Source: Hyphomicrobiales bacterium (GTDB lineage Bacteria > Pseudomonadota > Alphaproteobacteria > Rhizobiales > Rhizobiaceae). Taken from it: DNA of 64,000 bases. Where the stretch lies: positions 124,001-188,000 of the forward strand of contig UBKJ01000002.1 of the NCBI GenBank assembly GCA_900465915.1, read 5' to 3'. Below are positions 27,999-36,511 of this stretch, piece after piece. Below the pieces are notes generated by a model that did no database searches, was not told the DNA's origin, and saw only the letters and a list, made by a program, of their open reading frames with translations. A program made the position numbers and the translations under genes. The first letter of the stretch is position 1. The number at the start of each line of letters is the position of its first letter.

Positions 27999-29234
27999 TC
28001 AGGCGTCCTTGAGCGCGTAGAGGTGGAAGCCGCCATAGATGGAGGAGCGGTCGCGGGCGTGCAGCGCGCGCGATTGCTCGGCGCGGTAGTCCCAGCGGTC
28101 GAGTATTTCTTCCGCCACGCGGCCGGGCAGCAGGCTCGGCTCGGCGGCGGTGCGGAAGACGGCGCGCGCGCCGGGCGCGGCGGTGCGGGTGATCTCGGCC
28201 CAGAGCGCGTTGAGCTGCTCGTCGTTCATCCAGTCCTGCGCGTCGAGAAGCACGTAGCGGTCGACCGAGCCGGCCGGCTTGGCGGCCAGGAAATCGGTGA
28301 AGCTGGCGTTGTAGACGCTGATGCGGTCGGCCCGCGCCCGCACCGCGGCGAAATTGGCGCGCGAGAGATAGGGCGGCAGCGGGCCGGTCTCCTCGCCGCC
28401 GCCATAGCCGCGGCCGAAGGCCTGCCAGGCGAAGTAATTCTCCGCCAGCGGAAAGCCGCAGGCGAGCTTTTCGAGCCGCGCGCGCAGCACCTCGGCCATG
28501 CCGCCGGTCCCGGCCGTGGCCAGCGCGTCATATTGCTGCGGCGGGATGCCGAGGCCGAACAGCGACGACTTGCGCGCCGTGGCCCAGCGCACCATGCGCT
28601 TCTCGAACAGGGGCGCGAGCGCCGTGTCGAAGAAGGAGCGCTGCTCCTCCATGCTGCGCGCCTTCAGCATGTCGCGCGGATCGACGCCGTAGAGCCGCGC
28701 CACGCGGTGGCCCATGCCGATGAAGACGCCGAGCAGCCCGTGCCGGTAGAGGTCGCGCCAGAAGATGGAGATGCGGCGGCGGCCGTTCCATTTGCGCTTT
28801 TCCCAATAGGCGCGGCTTTCGGCGTCGAGATGCGGGCGGACGAAGCGCTCATAGGCGGCGAGGTTGGCCTTGTCGTCGGCCTTGCCGTAGAAGCGGTAGA
28901 AGGCGGCGTGGTCGGGCAGATGTCTGAGCGCCGCGATCTTGAGCCGGTTGAAGGCGACATGGGCGCGGTTGAGGTCGACCGCCTCGACGCGGGCCGGGTC
29001 GGCGGTGAGGTAGGACAGCGCGTTGCAGCCGCCCGAGGCGATGGTCACGACGCGGCAGCCGGGGCGGATGTCCAGCGCCGCCATGTCCACCTCCGGGTCC
29101 TCCCAGATCTGCGGATAGACCAGCCCCTTGAACAGCCAGGCGAACAGTCTTTCCGAGACGCCGGCGCGGGAAAGCGCCGCGTTGCGCGTCACCGCGCGCT
29201 TGAGAATCGCGCCGCCTTCGCCGCCATGGGCCAT
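27999..29234 (-). CDS. btaA: Diacylglyceryl-homoserine synthase BtaA
   Basis: This 411-residue protein of the DUF3419/BtaA family moves the 3-amino-3-carboxypropyl group of S-adenosylmethionine to diacylglycerol. Motifs: LVYPQIWEDPEVDMAAL, VVTIASGGCNALSYL (SAM loop), VDLNRAHVAFNRLKIAAL and LLDAQDWMNDEQL. I chose ATG 29234 (MAHGGEGGAIL) behind AAGGA; the frame continues upstream without family character. A candidate Pho box stands 58 bp before the start, in line with the known phosphate-starvation control of the pathway in Sinorhizobium. Confidence 0.92.
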   Translation of the reverse strand: MAHGGEGGAILKRAVTRNAALSRAGVSERLFAWLFKGLVYPQIWEDPEVDMAALDIRPGCRVVTIASGGCNALSYLTADPARVEAVDLNRAHVAFNRLKIAALRHLPDHAAFYRFYGKADDKANLAAYERFVRPHLDAESRAYWEKRKWNGRRRISIFWRDLYRHGLLGVFIGMGHRVARLYGVDPRDMLKARSMEEQRSFFDTALAPLFEKRMVRWATARKSSLFGLGIPPQQYDALATAGTGGMAEVLRARLEKLACGFPLAENYFAWQAFGRGYGGGEETGPLPPYLSRANFAAVRARADRISVYNASFTDFLAAKPAGSVDRYVLLDAQDWMNDEQLNALWAEITRTAAPGARAVFRTAAEPSLLPGRVAEEILDRWDYRAEQSRALHARDRSSIYGGFHLYALKDA

Positions 29235-29291
29235 GAGAGAATCCTTCGTGGACGAATCCCGTTTCGCTGCGGCGGAGCTAAGCAAAATCCG

Positions 29292-29309
29292 ATGACAGGG
29301 GCGTGACGC
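29292..29309 (-). promoter_or_regulatory. Candidate Pho box before btaAB
   Basis: Read on the minus strand: GCGTCAC, four bases, CTGTCAT. The second half is a perfect Pho half-site and the first keeps the GTCA core. The 11-base repeat distance is that of a PhoB site. An inverted repeat CGATCACG/CGTGATCG (29330-29349), with a third CGTGATCG at 29353-29360, lies beside it. Confidence 0.55.
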
Positions 29310-29542
29310 GGCCGGAAATCCGCGTTTTTCGATCACGGTTTCGTGATCGATCCGTGATCGGAAAATCCGGCGATTCCGGGCCTGTCGCGGGCTAGCGCCT
29401 TGTTATGATGGATTTTTATTACTAACGGTAAGACAAATTGACAGAACCTTTTCATCACGCCGCCGTTATCGGTTGCAACGCTCAAGCATCGGGCCGGTCG
29501 CGCCGTCCGGCGCGTGGCCCGGATCGACAAAGGAGAGCCAAG

Positions 29543-29749
29543 GTGAAAAAGTTTCTGATCGCGTCCGCCGCCGTTGTTTCGCTGCTCGGCCTTGCGGCCT
29601 GCAACGACAAGAAGGACGACGCCCAAAAGGCCCCCGAACCGGCCGCGCCCTCCACCACGGCGCCCGCCGCGCCCGCTCCGGCGGCTCCCGCGCCTGCGCC
29701 CGCCGCTCCGGCTCCTGCCGCTCCGGGCGGCACGGCCCCGGCCAACTGA
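29543..29749 (+). CDS. Small Pro/Ala-rich lipoprotein
   Basis: This 68-residue protein has a lipoprotein signal (KKFLIASAAVVSLLGLAAC, Cys19). After a short charged stretch (NDKKDDAQK) it is almost pure Ala and Pro, an extended low-complexity tail likely to span some of the periplasm. The GTG start at 29543 was chosen because AAGGAGAG stands six bases before it and the signal peptide begins there. Function unknown. A terminator and a mosaic repeat follow, and a second small lipoprotein gene lies 177 bp downstream. Confidence 0.8.
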   Translation: MKKFLIASAAVVSLLGLAACNDKKDDAQKAPEPAAPSTTAPAAPAPAAPAPAPAAPAPAAPGGTAPAN

Positions 29750-29767
29750 CGCGGGCTTTCGGATAGG

Positions 29768-29805
29768 GCGGTCCCGGCTTCGGCCGGGCCGCTTTCCGGT
29801 TTTTT
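29768..29805 (+). terminator. Terminator after the Pro/Ala-rich lipoprotein gene
   Basis: GCGG and CCCGGC (29768-29778, one bulged T) pair with GCCGGG and CCGC (29783-29792), with loop TTCG. Seven bases later there are six T (29800-29805). Confidence 0.7.
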
Positions 29806-29816
29806 CGGGATGGGGT

Positions 29817-29912
29817 GCTTTTCGATCCGGTGGAATCGGATCGGCGTTCCGCCTGTTTGTTTTCACCGCATTTATGCGACGCCGGATATTTCCATTCGGC
29901 CGCAAAATGCTT
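29817..29912. repeat. RIME-like mosaic repeat
   Basis: GATCCGGTGGAATCGGATC at 29823-29841 forms the first hairpin. GCATTTATGCGACG and AAAATGCTTTA form the outer part of the second. Its end at 29905-29916 supplies the first possible ATG of the next gene. Confidence 0.6.
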
Positions 29913-29925
29913 TATGTCTTCGGCC

Positions 29926-30288
29926 ATGAACCGCAAGCTCCTGACCGTCACCGCCGCCGTCCTTCTCGCCGCGCTCGCAGCCTGCGGCAAGAGCGACGAC
30001 GACAAGAAGAACGCCGCCGGCGACGGCGCCGCGGCCCAGCCCGCGCCGGCTCAGGAGACGCCGGCGAAGACGGGCCCGAACCTCATCCAGGCCCTGCACG
30101 ACAGCGCCGGCGTGATGACGCCGGAGGCCAAGGCCGCCGCCATCGAGCGCGCGCGCCAGAACGCCGAGGCCGCCGCCAAGGCGGTGGGGCAGGGCGCCGA
30201 GCAGGCGAGCGCGGCGGGCGAGGCGGCGGCCGCCGCCGCCAAGCGCTCCTTCGACGCGGAAGCCGCGCGGCAGGCGCAGCAGAAATAG
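29926..30288 (+). CDS. Small Ala-rich lipoprotein
   Basis: This 120-residue protein has the lipobox LAAC (Cys20). The mature part begins GKSDDDKKNAAGDG, then carries the segment NLIQALHDSAGVMTPEAKAA and a long Ala-rich helix with regular charged positions, probably a coiled coil (about 75-115). No family is recognised. The start is uncertain: ATG 29926 or ATG 29914, which would add MSSA; neither has a clear ribosome site. The signal and charged linker resemble those of the lipoprotein encoded upstream. Confidence 0.72.
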   Translation: MNRKLLTVTAAVLLAALAACGKSDDDKKNAAGDGAAAQPAPAQETPAKTGPNLIQALHDSAGVMTPEAKAAAIERARQNAEAAAKAVGQGAEQASAAGEAAAAAAKRSFDAEAARQAQQK

Positions 30289-30397
30289 CCGCCGCTTTTG
30301 AACCAAGCGTCGGAAATGACGTAACTCCTTGATTTTTCGTCTTTCCATATGCAAATCGGGTTTCCCCTCCGGCCCGAATGCTTTATAGAAAGTCCCC

Positions 30398-31108
30398 ATG
30401 TCGATTTGGGTCCGCATCGGTGAATTCGTCGCCTCGACGACGGTGAACGCCTTTTCCGGCGTCATCGAGGCCGTGCGCACCGTGTTCGAGGGCGACGCCG
30501 ACACGCGCCGCCGCGTGGCCTTCTCCATCGCCATGATCGCCCTGTCGGCCAAGATGGCCAAGGCCGACGGCGTGGTGACGCAGCCCGAGGTGCGCGCCTT
30601 CCAGGACATCTTCGCCGTGCCGCCGCAGGAAGTGGCGCATGTGGCGCGGCTCTACGACCTCGCCAAGAAGGACGTGGCCGGCTACGAGACCTACGCCCGG
30701 CAGCTCGCCGGCCTGTGCAGCGAGGGGCGCTCCGACTGCCACCTCTTGGAGGACATTCTCGACGGGCTGTTCCACATCGCCACGGCGGACGGCTTCGTGC
30801 ACGAGAAGGAGATGGATTTCCTGCGCCGGGTGGCCGAGATCTTCGGCTATGACGAGGCGCGGTTCGAGCGCATCGCGGTGCGCCACGTGCACAAGGGCGC
30901 GGCCGATCCCTACGCCGTGCTGGGGCTGGAGCGCGGCGTGGGCTTCGAGGAGGCGCGGCGGCGCTATCTGGCGCTGGTCAAGGAGCATCATCCCGACCGG
31001 CTGGTGGCCGAGGGCCTGCCGCTCGAATTCATCGCCATCGCCAATGCGCGGCTGGCGGCCATCAACGCCGCCTGGGCGAGCGTCGAAAAGCATCTGGAGA
31101 CGGCATGA
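30398..31108 (+). CDS. DjlA-like protein: TerB-like domain plus J-domain
   Basis: This 236-residue co-chaperone has a TerB-like helical domain (about 35-160: AFSIAMIALSAKMAKADGVV, GLFHIATADGFVHEKEMDFL). A C-terminal J-domain (about 172-234) has the essential His-Pro-Asp at 198-200 in KEHHPDRL, so it should stimulate a DnaK ATPase. The N-terminal membrane helix of E. coli DjlA is not obvious here. The next gene overlaps it by four bases (ATGA). A GAATGCTTTATAG fragment of the mosaic repeat precedes the start. Confidence 0.9.
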   Translation: MSIWVRIGEFVASTTVNAFSGVIEAVRTVFEGDADTRRRVAFSIAMIALSAKMAKADGVVTQPEVRAFQDIFAVPPQEVAHVARLYDLAKKDVAGYETYARQLAGLCSEGRSDCHLLEDILDGLFHIATADGFVHEKEMDFLRRVAEIFGYDEARFERIAVRHVHKGAADPYAVLGLERGVGFEEARRRYLALVKEHHPDRLVAEGLPLEFIAIANARLAAINAAWASVEKHLETA

Positions 31109-31893
31109 GCGACATGCAAGCCGACGAATTGAGCCTCGTCGCGGCCGATTTTCCGGGCGCGTCGCTCGATCCGTCGCCCAATTACGGGCCGCGCCGCGAC
31201 GGCAAGACGCCGCAACTTTTGATCCTGCATTACACCGGCCTGCCGACGGCGGAGGAGGCGCTCGCCATCCTCAAGTCGCCGCAGATGGAGGTGTCGGCGC
31301 ATTACCTCGTGCACGAGGACGGGCGCGTGGTGCAGATGGTGTCGGAGCGCGCCCGCGCCTGGCACGCCGGCAAGAGCGTCTGGAAGGGCGAGACGGACGT
31401 CAATTCCGCCTCCATCGGCATAGAGATCGTCAATCCGGGCGTGGCGGCGGGCTATCCGCCCTATCCCGACGCGCAGATCGAGGCGGTGATCGCGCTCTGC
31501 CGCAGCATCTGCGGGCGCCACGGCGTCGCGCCCGAGCGGGTGCTGGCCCATTCCGACATCGCGCCGGCGCGCAAGACCGATCCGGGCGAGAATTTCCCCT
31601 GGGCGCGGCTGCACGCGGCCGGCGTCGGCCATTATGTCGCGCCGACGCCGTCGCAAAGCGGGCGCTACCTCATGCGCGGCGAGCAGGGCCAGCCGGTCGA
31701 GGCGCTGCAATCCATGCTCGCGCTCTACGGCTACGGGATCGCCATAGACGGGATTTTCGGCGAGGAGACGGAGACGGTGGTCAAGGCGTTCCAGCGCCAT
31801 TTCCGGCCGCAAAAGGTGGACGGCGTGGCGGACGTATCGACCATCGACACGCTCTACAGGCTGCTTTTTTCACGCGAGAACGTGATCGCGTGA
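31105..31893 (+). CDS. N-acetylmuramoyl-L-alanine amidase, AmiD type
   Basis: This 262-residue Zn amidase of the PGRP-like family 2 cuts the bond between MurNAc and the stem peptide. Ligands and catalytic residues: His42 (LILHYTG), His149 (VLAHSDIAP), Lys157 and Asp159 (RKTDPGENFPW); WHAGKSVWKG and IGIEIVNPG are conserved. A C-terminal peptidoglycan-binding domain occupies about 195-255 (EALQSMLALYGYGIAIDGIF). No signal peptide is visible, so it may act on recycled anhydro-muropeptides in the cytosol, or leave by another route. The ATGA overlap with the djlA-like gene indicates coupling. Confidence 0.9.
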   Translation: MSDMQADELSLVAADFPGASLDPSPNYGPRRDGKTPQLLILHYTGLPTAEEALAILKSPQMEVSAHYLVHEDGRVVQMVSERARAWHAGKSVWKGETDVNSASIGIEIVNPGVAAGYPPYPDAQIEAVIALCRSICGRHGVAPERVLAHSDIAPARKTDPGENFPWARLHAAGVGHYVAPTPSQSGRYLMRGEQGQPVEALQSMLALYGYGIAIDGIFGEETETVVKAFQRHFRPQKVDGVADVSTIDTLYRLLFSRENVIA

Positions 31894-32206
31894 CGTTGCG
31901 CGGGCGGGTTCGCGCGCCCTCCGGCGATTCGGCTGCGTTTTCATGAAATTAACCCTGTCTGCGTCTCGGGCGGCCCGGCTGCGCGCCGGTCGGCCGCGCG
32001 CGGCCGACGGGGACGTTATGTTACAACCTGAAAGACTCTTTTACTTCCCCAACCAATCTTCGGCTGCATTTGGCCGTCAGATCAGGCCGCAATCCTGAGG
32101 ACCCGGCCGCCGTTTCGGCCCGGAGGCCGAAGGACAGGACGGACCGGGACGCGCCTCCCCCAAGACGGGCGCATCTCTCCAGACAACGCTTCCTAGACGG
32201 TAGGTT
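31894..32206. other. Intergenic region before the SLT gene
   Basis: There are 313 bp with no gene that I can support. GAAATTAACCCTG (31943-31955) contains a TTAACC half-site of CtrA type, without a second half at the right distance. No clear promoter was seen. Confidence 0.4.
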
Positions 32207-32767
32207 ATGAAGATCAGATTTGCTCTTATTGGCGCCCTCGCCGGCGCAACGATTTCGCTTGGCCTCAATCCGGCGCTGGCCTCGCCGACCACGCAGCAGC
32301 CGACCAACCTGATGGCGCTGCTCAAGGGCCGCGCCGCCGCGAAGCCGCAGACGGCGGCGGCCCCGGCCGCGCCGGGGCGGGCGGCTTCGGGCAATAGCGC
32401 CTATTCGGCGCTGATCGGCCGCTACGCCCGCGCCTATGGCGTGCCGGTGGCGCTGGCCACGGCCGTGGTGCATCACGAAAGCAATTTCCAGCCCAACACG
32501 CGCGGCAGCGCCGGCGAGATCGGCCTGATGCAGATCAAGCTGCAGACCGCGCGCGCCATGGGCTATTCCGGCTCGGCCAAGGGGCTCTACGCGCCGGAGG
32601 TCAACATCCAGTACGGCATGAAATATCTGGCGCTGGCGCACAAGCTCGGCGGCGGCAGCGTCTGCGGCGCGATCCTCAAATACAACGCCGGCCATGGCGC
32701 CACGCGCATGAACCCGGTTTCGGCCCGCTATTGCAGCTCGGTCAAGGCCTATATGCGCCTTCTCTGA
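32207..32767 (+). CDS. Small SLT-family lytic transglycosylase
   Basis: This 186-residue secreted enzyme has a signal peptide ending at ALA (residue 25) and an Ala/Pro linker. A minimal SLT domain (about 64-185) follows. The catalytic Glu91 lies in VVHHESNFQPN; GEIGLMQIKLQTARAMGYSG and ILKYNAGHG are the other SLT motifs. It is far shorter than Slt70 and resembles rhizobial and Brucella housekeeping transglycosylases. A 14-bp terminator follows. Confidence 0.88.
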   Translation: MKIRFALIGALAGATISLGLNPALASPTTQQPTNLMALLKGRAAAKPQTAAAPAAPGRAASGNSAYSALIGRYARAYGVPVALATAVVHHESNFQPNTRGSAGEIGLMQIKLQTARAMGYSGSAKGLYAPEVNIQYGMKYLALAHKLGGGSVCGAILKYNAGHGATRMNPVSARYCSSVKAYMRLL

Positions 32768-32820
32768 GGCGCGGACTTTCGCCTGCGGCCGCGTCGCGTA
32801 TGGCCGCAGCGCGCGACGGG

Positions 32821-32852
32821 AAAGCCGGCGGCGAGCCTCGCCGTCGGCTTTT
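32821..32852 (+). terminator. Rho-independent terminator of the SLT gene
   Basis: A 14-bp stem (32821-32834 with 32838-32851, one G-U pair) has a three-base loop and TTTT at its end. Confidence 0.9.
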
Positions 32853-32890
32853 CTGTTGCTTTTTGGCGGCGAAGCGCATTTATAGCGCCT

Positions 32891-33287
32891 GTCAGTCGGT
32901 CGGGCGGCCGCGCCTGTCATATGCCGAAAGGCGGCAGGTGAGGAAAGTCCGGGCTCCACGGAAACACGGCGCCGGGTAACGCCCGGCGGGGGCGACCCCA
33001 GGGAAAGCGCCACAGAAAGCAAACCGCCGGCCCTCGGGCCGGCAAGGGTGAAAGGGTGGGGTAAGAGCCCACCGCGGCCCCAGCAATGGGGACGGCATGG
33101 CAAGCCCCGCCGGGAGCAAAACCGAATAGGGACGGCGCGCCGGTCCGCGAGGATCGGCGATCGGTTTCCAGATCAGCCGTCCGGGTGGGTTGCAAGAGGC
33201 GGGTGGCGACACCCGTCCCAGATGAATGGCCGCCACGCCGGGCGCAAGCCCGGCCATACAGAACCCGGCTTACAGACCGGCTGACAC
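32891..33287 (+). ncRNA. rnpB: RNase P RNA (class A)
   Basis: This is the catalytic RNA that trims the 5' ends of tRNA precursors. The 5' end GTCAGTCGGTC pairs with the 3' GACCGGCTGAC (helix P1). Universal blocks are present: GAGGAAAGTCCGGGCTCC (32940-32957), CACAGAAAGCAAACCGCC (33011-33028), GGTAAGAGCCCACCG (33059-33073) and the late ACAGAACCCGGCTTACAG. TATAGC at 32881-32886 is a plausible -10 box. The end is approximate. It converges on mntH. Confidence 0.96.
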
Positions 33288-33295
33288 TTCTTCCC

Positions 33296-34666
33296 TCAGA
33301 TCGGCGCGCCGGTCAGGAAATCGTAGATAAGCTTGAGGTTCAGCGCCACGATGATCGCGGCGGTGACGGCGGCGCACAGCGTCATCCAGCGCGGCGCGGC
33401 CAAGGCCCCCATCTTCTTGCGCTGCGCGGTGAAGACCACGAGCGGGATGACCGCGAAGGGCAGTTGCAGGCTCAGGACCACCTGCGACAGGATCAGAAGC
33501 TCGGTCGTGCCTTGCGAGCCGTAGAGGATGGTGACGACGGCCGCCGGCACGATGGCGATGAAGCGCGTGATGGCGCGGCGCAGCCACGGCTTCACCCGCA
33601 TGTGGACGAAGCCCTCCATGACGATCTGCCCGGCCATGGTGGCGGTGATGGTCGAGTTGAGGCCGCAGCAAAGCAACGCGATGGCGAACAGCATCGGCGC
33701 CAGCGACGAGCCGAGCAGGGGGCTCAGCAGCGCATGCGCCTTGTCGAGGTCCTCGACGCCGGTATGCCCGGTGGCGTGGAAGCTCGCGCCGGCGAGGATC
33801 AGGATCGAGGCGTTGACCAGCAGCGCGAAGGTGAGCGCGATGGTGGAATCGAGCGTGGAATAGCGGATCGCCTCGCGCTTCTCCTCGATGCTGGGGCCGA
33901 TGGCGCGCGTCTGCACGATGCCCGAATGCAGGTAGAGATTATGCGGCATGACCGTCGCGCCGATGATGCCGAGCGCGATATAGAGCATGTCGGGATTGGT
34001 GAGGATCTCGGTGGTGGGCGCGAAGCCGCGGATCACCGCGCCCCATTCGGGCTTGGCCATCAATATCTGGATCAGGAAGCACAGCGCGATCACGCCGAGA
34101 AGCGCGATGATCATCGCCTCGATGCGGCGAAAACCCTTGTTTTGCAGGTAGAGCACCAGGAACACGTCGGCGGCGGTGAGGATGACGCCCAGCTCCAGCG
34201 GGATGCCGAAGAGCAGGTTGAGGCCGACGGCGGTGCCGATGACCTCGGCCAGGTCTGTGGCGCAGATGGCGAGCTCCGCCAGTATCCATAGCGGCCAGGC
34301 GAGGAAGGGCGGATAGGCGTCGCGGCAGGCCTGCGCCAGGTCGCGGCCGGTGGCGACGGCGAGCCTTGTGCAGAGCGCCTGCAGCAGCACCGCCATGATG
34401 TTGGAGATCAGGATGACCGACAGCAGCGTATAGGCGAAGCGCGAGCCGCCGGCCAGCGACGTGGCCCAGTTGCCCGGGTCCATGTAGCCGACCGCGACCA
34501 GGTAGCCGGGGCCGAAGAAGGACAGCGCCCGGCGCAGCTTCGAGCCGGAGCGGCTGACCGCGACCGTGCCGTGCACGTCGGACATGGAGGCTTCGCCGCG
34601 CGCGCGGCGCCAGCCTTCAAAGGTGACGCCGTCCGTGGCGGGGGGCTGTGCGCCGTGGGGGGCCAT
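33296..34666 (-). CDS. mntH: NRAMP family Mn2+/H+ symporter MntH
   Basis: This 456-residue inner membrane importer of Mn2+ has about 11 helices. The metal site of helix 1 is [20 protein letters not shown] (the DPGN motif). Helix 6 carries [15 protein letters not shown] (the MPH motif). A His/Asp-rich loop ([15 protein letters not shown]) lies between later helices. I chose ATG 34666 after AGGAG; the frame is open far upstream, but that part is low-complexity. A perfect palindrome 24 bp before the start suggests control by a manganese regulator. The gene sits where mraZ normally opens the dcw cluster. Confidence 0.93.
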   Translation of the reverse strand: MAPHGAQPPATDGVTFEGWRRARGEASMSDVHGTVAVSRSGSKLRRALSFFGPGYLVAVGYMDPGNWATSLAGGSRFAYTLLSVILISNIMAVLLQALCTRLAVATGRDLAQACRDAYPPFLAWPLWILAELAICATDLAEVIGTAVGLNLLFGIPLELGVILTAADVFLVLYLQNKGFRRIEAMIIALLGVIALCFLIQILMAKPEWGAVIRGFAPTTEILTNPDMLYIALGIIGATVMPHNLYLHSGIVQTRAIGPSIEEKREAIRYSTLDSTIALTFALLVNASILILAGASFHATGHTGVEDLDKAHALLSPLLGSSLAPMLFAIALLCCGLNSTITATMAGQIVMEGFVHMRVKPWLRRAITRFIAIVPAAVVTILYGSQGTTELLILSQVVLSLQLPFAVIPLVVFTAQRKKMGALAAPRWMTLCAAVTAAIIVALNLKLIYDFLTGAPI

Positions 34667-34689
34667 GCTCGCTCCTGCTGTTGTCATGC

Positions 34690-34710
34690 AATTGCAAATT
34701 ATTTGCAATT
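34690..34710. promoter_or_regulatory. Palindromic operator before mntH, probably for Mur
   Basis: AATTGCAAAT (34690-34699), one central T, then ATTTGCAATT (34701-34710) is a perfect 10+1+10 palindrome, very AT-rich against the background. TGCAA-type half-sites resemble the manganese-responsive sequence bound by the Fur-family regulator Mur in rhizobia. A DtxR-type MntR site is less likely. Confidence 0.65.
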
Positions 34711-35057
34711 GATAATGCGCGAGGCGAGGCGCGTCAATGGGGGATTTTGGGGGAACCTGGAGGATTGGGGGACTTGGAAGGACTTTGGGACGTCCTGGAT
34801 GAATCTTGGGATGACTCTTTGGGGAGCCCTGCGGAAGTTCAGGCGAGGCCCGGGGCCGGCCCGAAGGGCGGCCGCGCAAAAATGCGCCGCGAAGACCGGA
34901 TGCGGGCGCCCGCGAAGCGGCTCGGGCGCGAAAGGATAACGCTTCGTTAAGCTTAATATCCGATAACTGTCGGAACGAATCCGCCATGACGGCAAAGCGC
35001 CGGAAAGCGGGCATAACAGGCGAAAGCGGCATCATGGACCGGGAAAGGATTGGAGCG
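34711..35057. other. G-rich region between mntH and rsmH
   Basis: There are 347 bp without a supported gene. Positions 34736-34820 carry repeated runs of four or five G spaced by short AT-rich pieces (GGGGGATTTTGGGGGAACC), able to form G-quadruplexes on the plus strand. The dcw promoter must lie near 34930-35050; TTAAGCTTAA at 34946-34955 is palindromic. No mraZ gene or remnant was found. Confidence 0.5.
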
Positions 35058-36104
35058 ATGGCGAGCCTCGGCGGCGACATGTCCCGTGCCGATGAGGGCC
35101 AGGCCGACGCCCGTCACGTGCCGGTGCTGATCGCCGAGGTGCTGGACGCGCTCAAGCCCGAGGCGGGCAAGCTGATCGTCGACGGCACCTTCGGCGCCGG
35201 CGGCTATACGCGCCGCATCCTCGACGCGGGCGCCGACGTCATCGCCATCGACCGCGACCCGACCGCGATTTCCGCCGGGCGCGCCATGGAAAAGCAATAT
35301 AAAGGCCGCCTCACGCTGGTCGAGAGCCGCTTCTCGGCGCTGGACGAGGCGCTCGCCGAAGCGCGCGGCCCGGAAGCGAAGGCCGACGGCGTGGTGCTCG
35401 ACATCGGCGTGTCGTCGATGCAGATCGACGAGGCCGGGCGCGGCTTCTCGTTCCAGAAGGACGGGCCGCTCGACATGCGCATGTCGGGCGCGGGGCCGAG
35501 CGCCGCCGACGCCGTCAATAGGCTCAAGGCGGGCGACCTCGCCCGCATCTTCAATTTTCTCGGCGAGGAGCGCCACGCCGGCCGCATCGCCCGCATGATC
35601 GAGAAGCGCCGCGCGGCGCAGCCCTTCACGCGCACGCTCGACCTCGCCCACGCCATCGAGGCCTTGGTGGGGCGCAATCCGAAGGACCGCATCCATCCGG
35701 CGACGCGGGTGTTCCAGGCGCTGCGCGTCTATGTGAACGACGAGCTGGGCGAGCTGGCGCGGGCGCTGCTCGCCGCCGAGCGCGCGCTCAAGCCCGGCGG
35801 GCGGCTGGTGGTGGTGACCTTCCATTCGCTGGAGGACCGCATGGTCAAGCGCTATTTCGCCGACCGCGCCGGCGGCCAGGCCGGCTCGCGCCACATGCCT
35901 CAGACCCATGCGCGGCTCGCGAGCTTCACCCCCGCCGTCAAGGGCGCGGTGGGGCCGACGGCGGAGGAGGAGGCGCGCAATCCGCGCGCCCGCTCGGCCA
36001 AGCTGCGCGCCGGCCTGCGGACCGAGAACCCGCCGCTGGAAGACGACCTTTCGCTGTTCGGACTGCCGAAACTGCCCGACGCCCACGACCTGACCCGGAG
36101 TTGA
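35058..36104 (+). CDS. rsmH: 16S rRNA m4C1402 methyltransferase RsmH (MraW)
   Basis: This 348-residue SAM enzyme methylates N4 of C1402 in 16S rRNA. Motifs: [35 protein letters not shown] (SAM loop), [29 protein letters not shown] and [19 protein letters not shown] 35058 follows GGATTGGAGCG and gives MASLGGD, the start I know from Brucella. Upstream ATGs at 34986 and 35034 are in frame. It is the first gene of the dcw cluster here; mraZ is missing. ftsL follows after 4 bp. Confidence 0.95.
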   Translation: MASLGGDMSRADEGQADARHVPVLIAEVLDALKPEAGKLIVDGTFGAGGYTRRILDAGADVIAIDRDPTAISAGRAMEKQYKGRLTLVESRFSALDEALAEARGPEAKADGVVLDIGVSSMQIDEAGRGFSFQKDGPLDMRMSGAGPSAADAVNRLKAGDLARIFNFLGEERHAGRIARMIEKRRAAQPFTRTLDLAHAIEALVGRNPKDRIHPATRVFQALRVYVNDELGELARALLAAERALKPGGRLVVVTFHSLEDRMVKRYFADRAGGQAGSRHMPQTHARLASFTPAVKGAVGPTAEEEARNPRARSAKLRAGLRTENPPLEDDLSLFGLPKLPDAHDLTRS

Positions 36105-36108
36105 ACGA

Positions 36109-36510
36109 GTGCTGCGTACCCTGGACCTCATCATGATCGCGGCGATGCTGGTGGCGGCCGCGATCACCTACACCATCAAATACGACGCCGAGAAGCAGAT
36201 CGCCGTCATCGCCCATCTGCGCCACCAGATCGACCGCGAGCGCGACACGATCACGCTGCTGCGCGCCGACTGGGCGCTGATGACGCAGCCGGGCCGCCTG
36301 CAGACGCTGGTCGGCGTCTACGACAAGGAGCTGAACCTCAAGACCATCGAGGCCTCGCAGCTCGCCACCAGCATCGACGACATACCGGAGCGTCCGGTCG
36401 ACGACATTCAGAAGATCATTTCCGGCAGCGACGAGCTGGTGGCCAGCGGCGTGCTGCAAAAGGACGCCATGCCCACCGGCAGCGTCAAGAAGACCGGCGC
36501 GAGGCGTTGA
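36109..36510 (+). CDS. ftsL: Cell division protein FtsL-like
   Basis: This 133-residue single-span protein is the bitopic partner of FtsB and FtsQ in the divisome. It has an N-terminal membrane segment (LDLIMIAAMLVAAAITYTI, about 5-23) and then a periplasmic coiled coil (KQIAVIAHLRHQIDRERDTI onward). The sequence is poorly conserved, so the call rests on layout and position between rsmH and ftsI. The start is GTG 36109 with CCGGAG before it. Its stop is one base before the ftsI start. Confidence 0.88.
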   Translation: MLRTLDLIMIAAMLVAAAITYTIKYDAEKQIAVIAHLRHQIDRERDTITLLRADWALMTQPGRLQTLVGVYDKELNLKTIEASQLATSIDDIPERPVDDIQKIISGSDELVASGVLQKDAMPTGSVKKTGARR

Positions 36511-36511
36511 G

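Noticed and set aside
29404..29443. A sigma-70 promoter from TATGAT (29404) or TTGACA (29438) for the Pro/Ala-rich lipoprotein gene
   Set aside because: Neither element has a partner at 16-18 bases.
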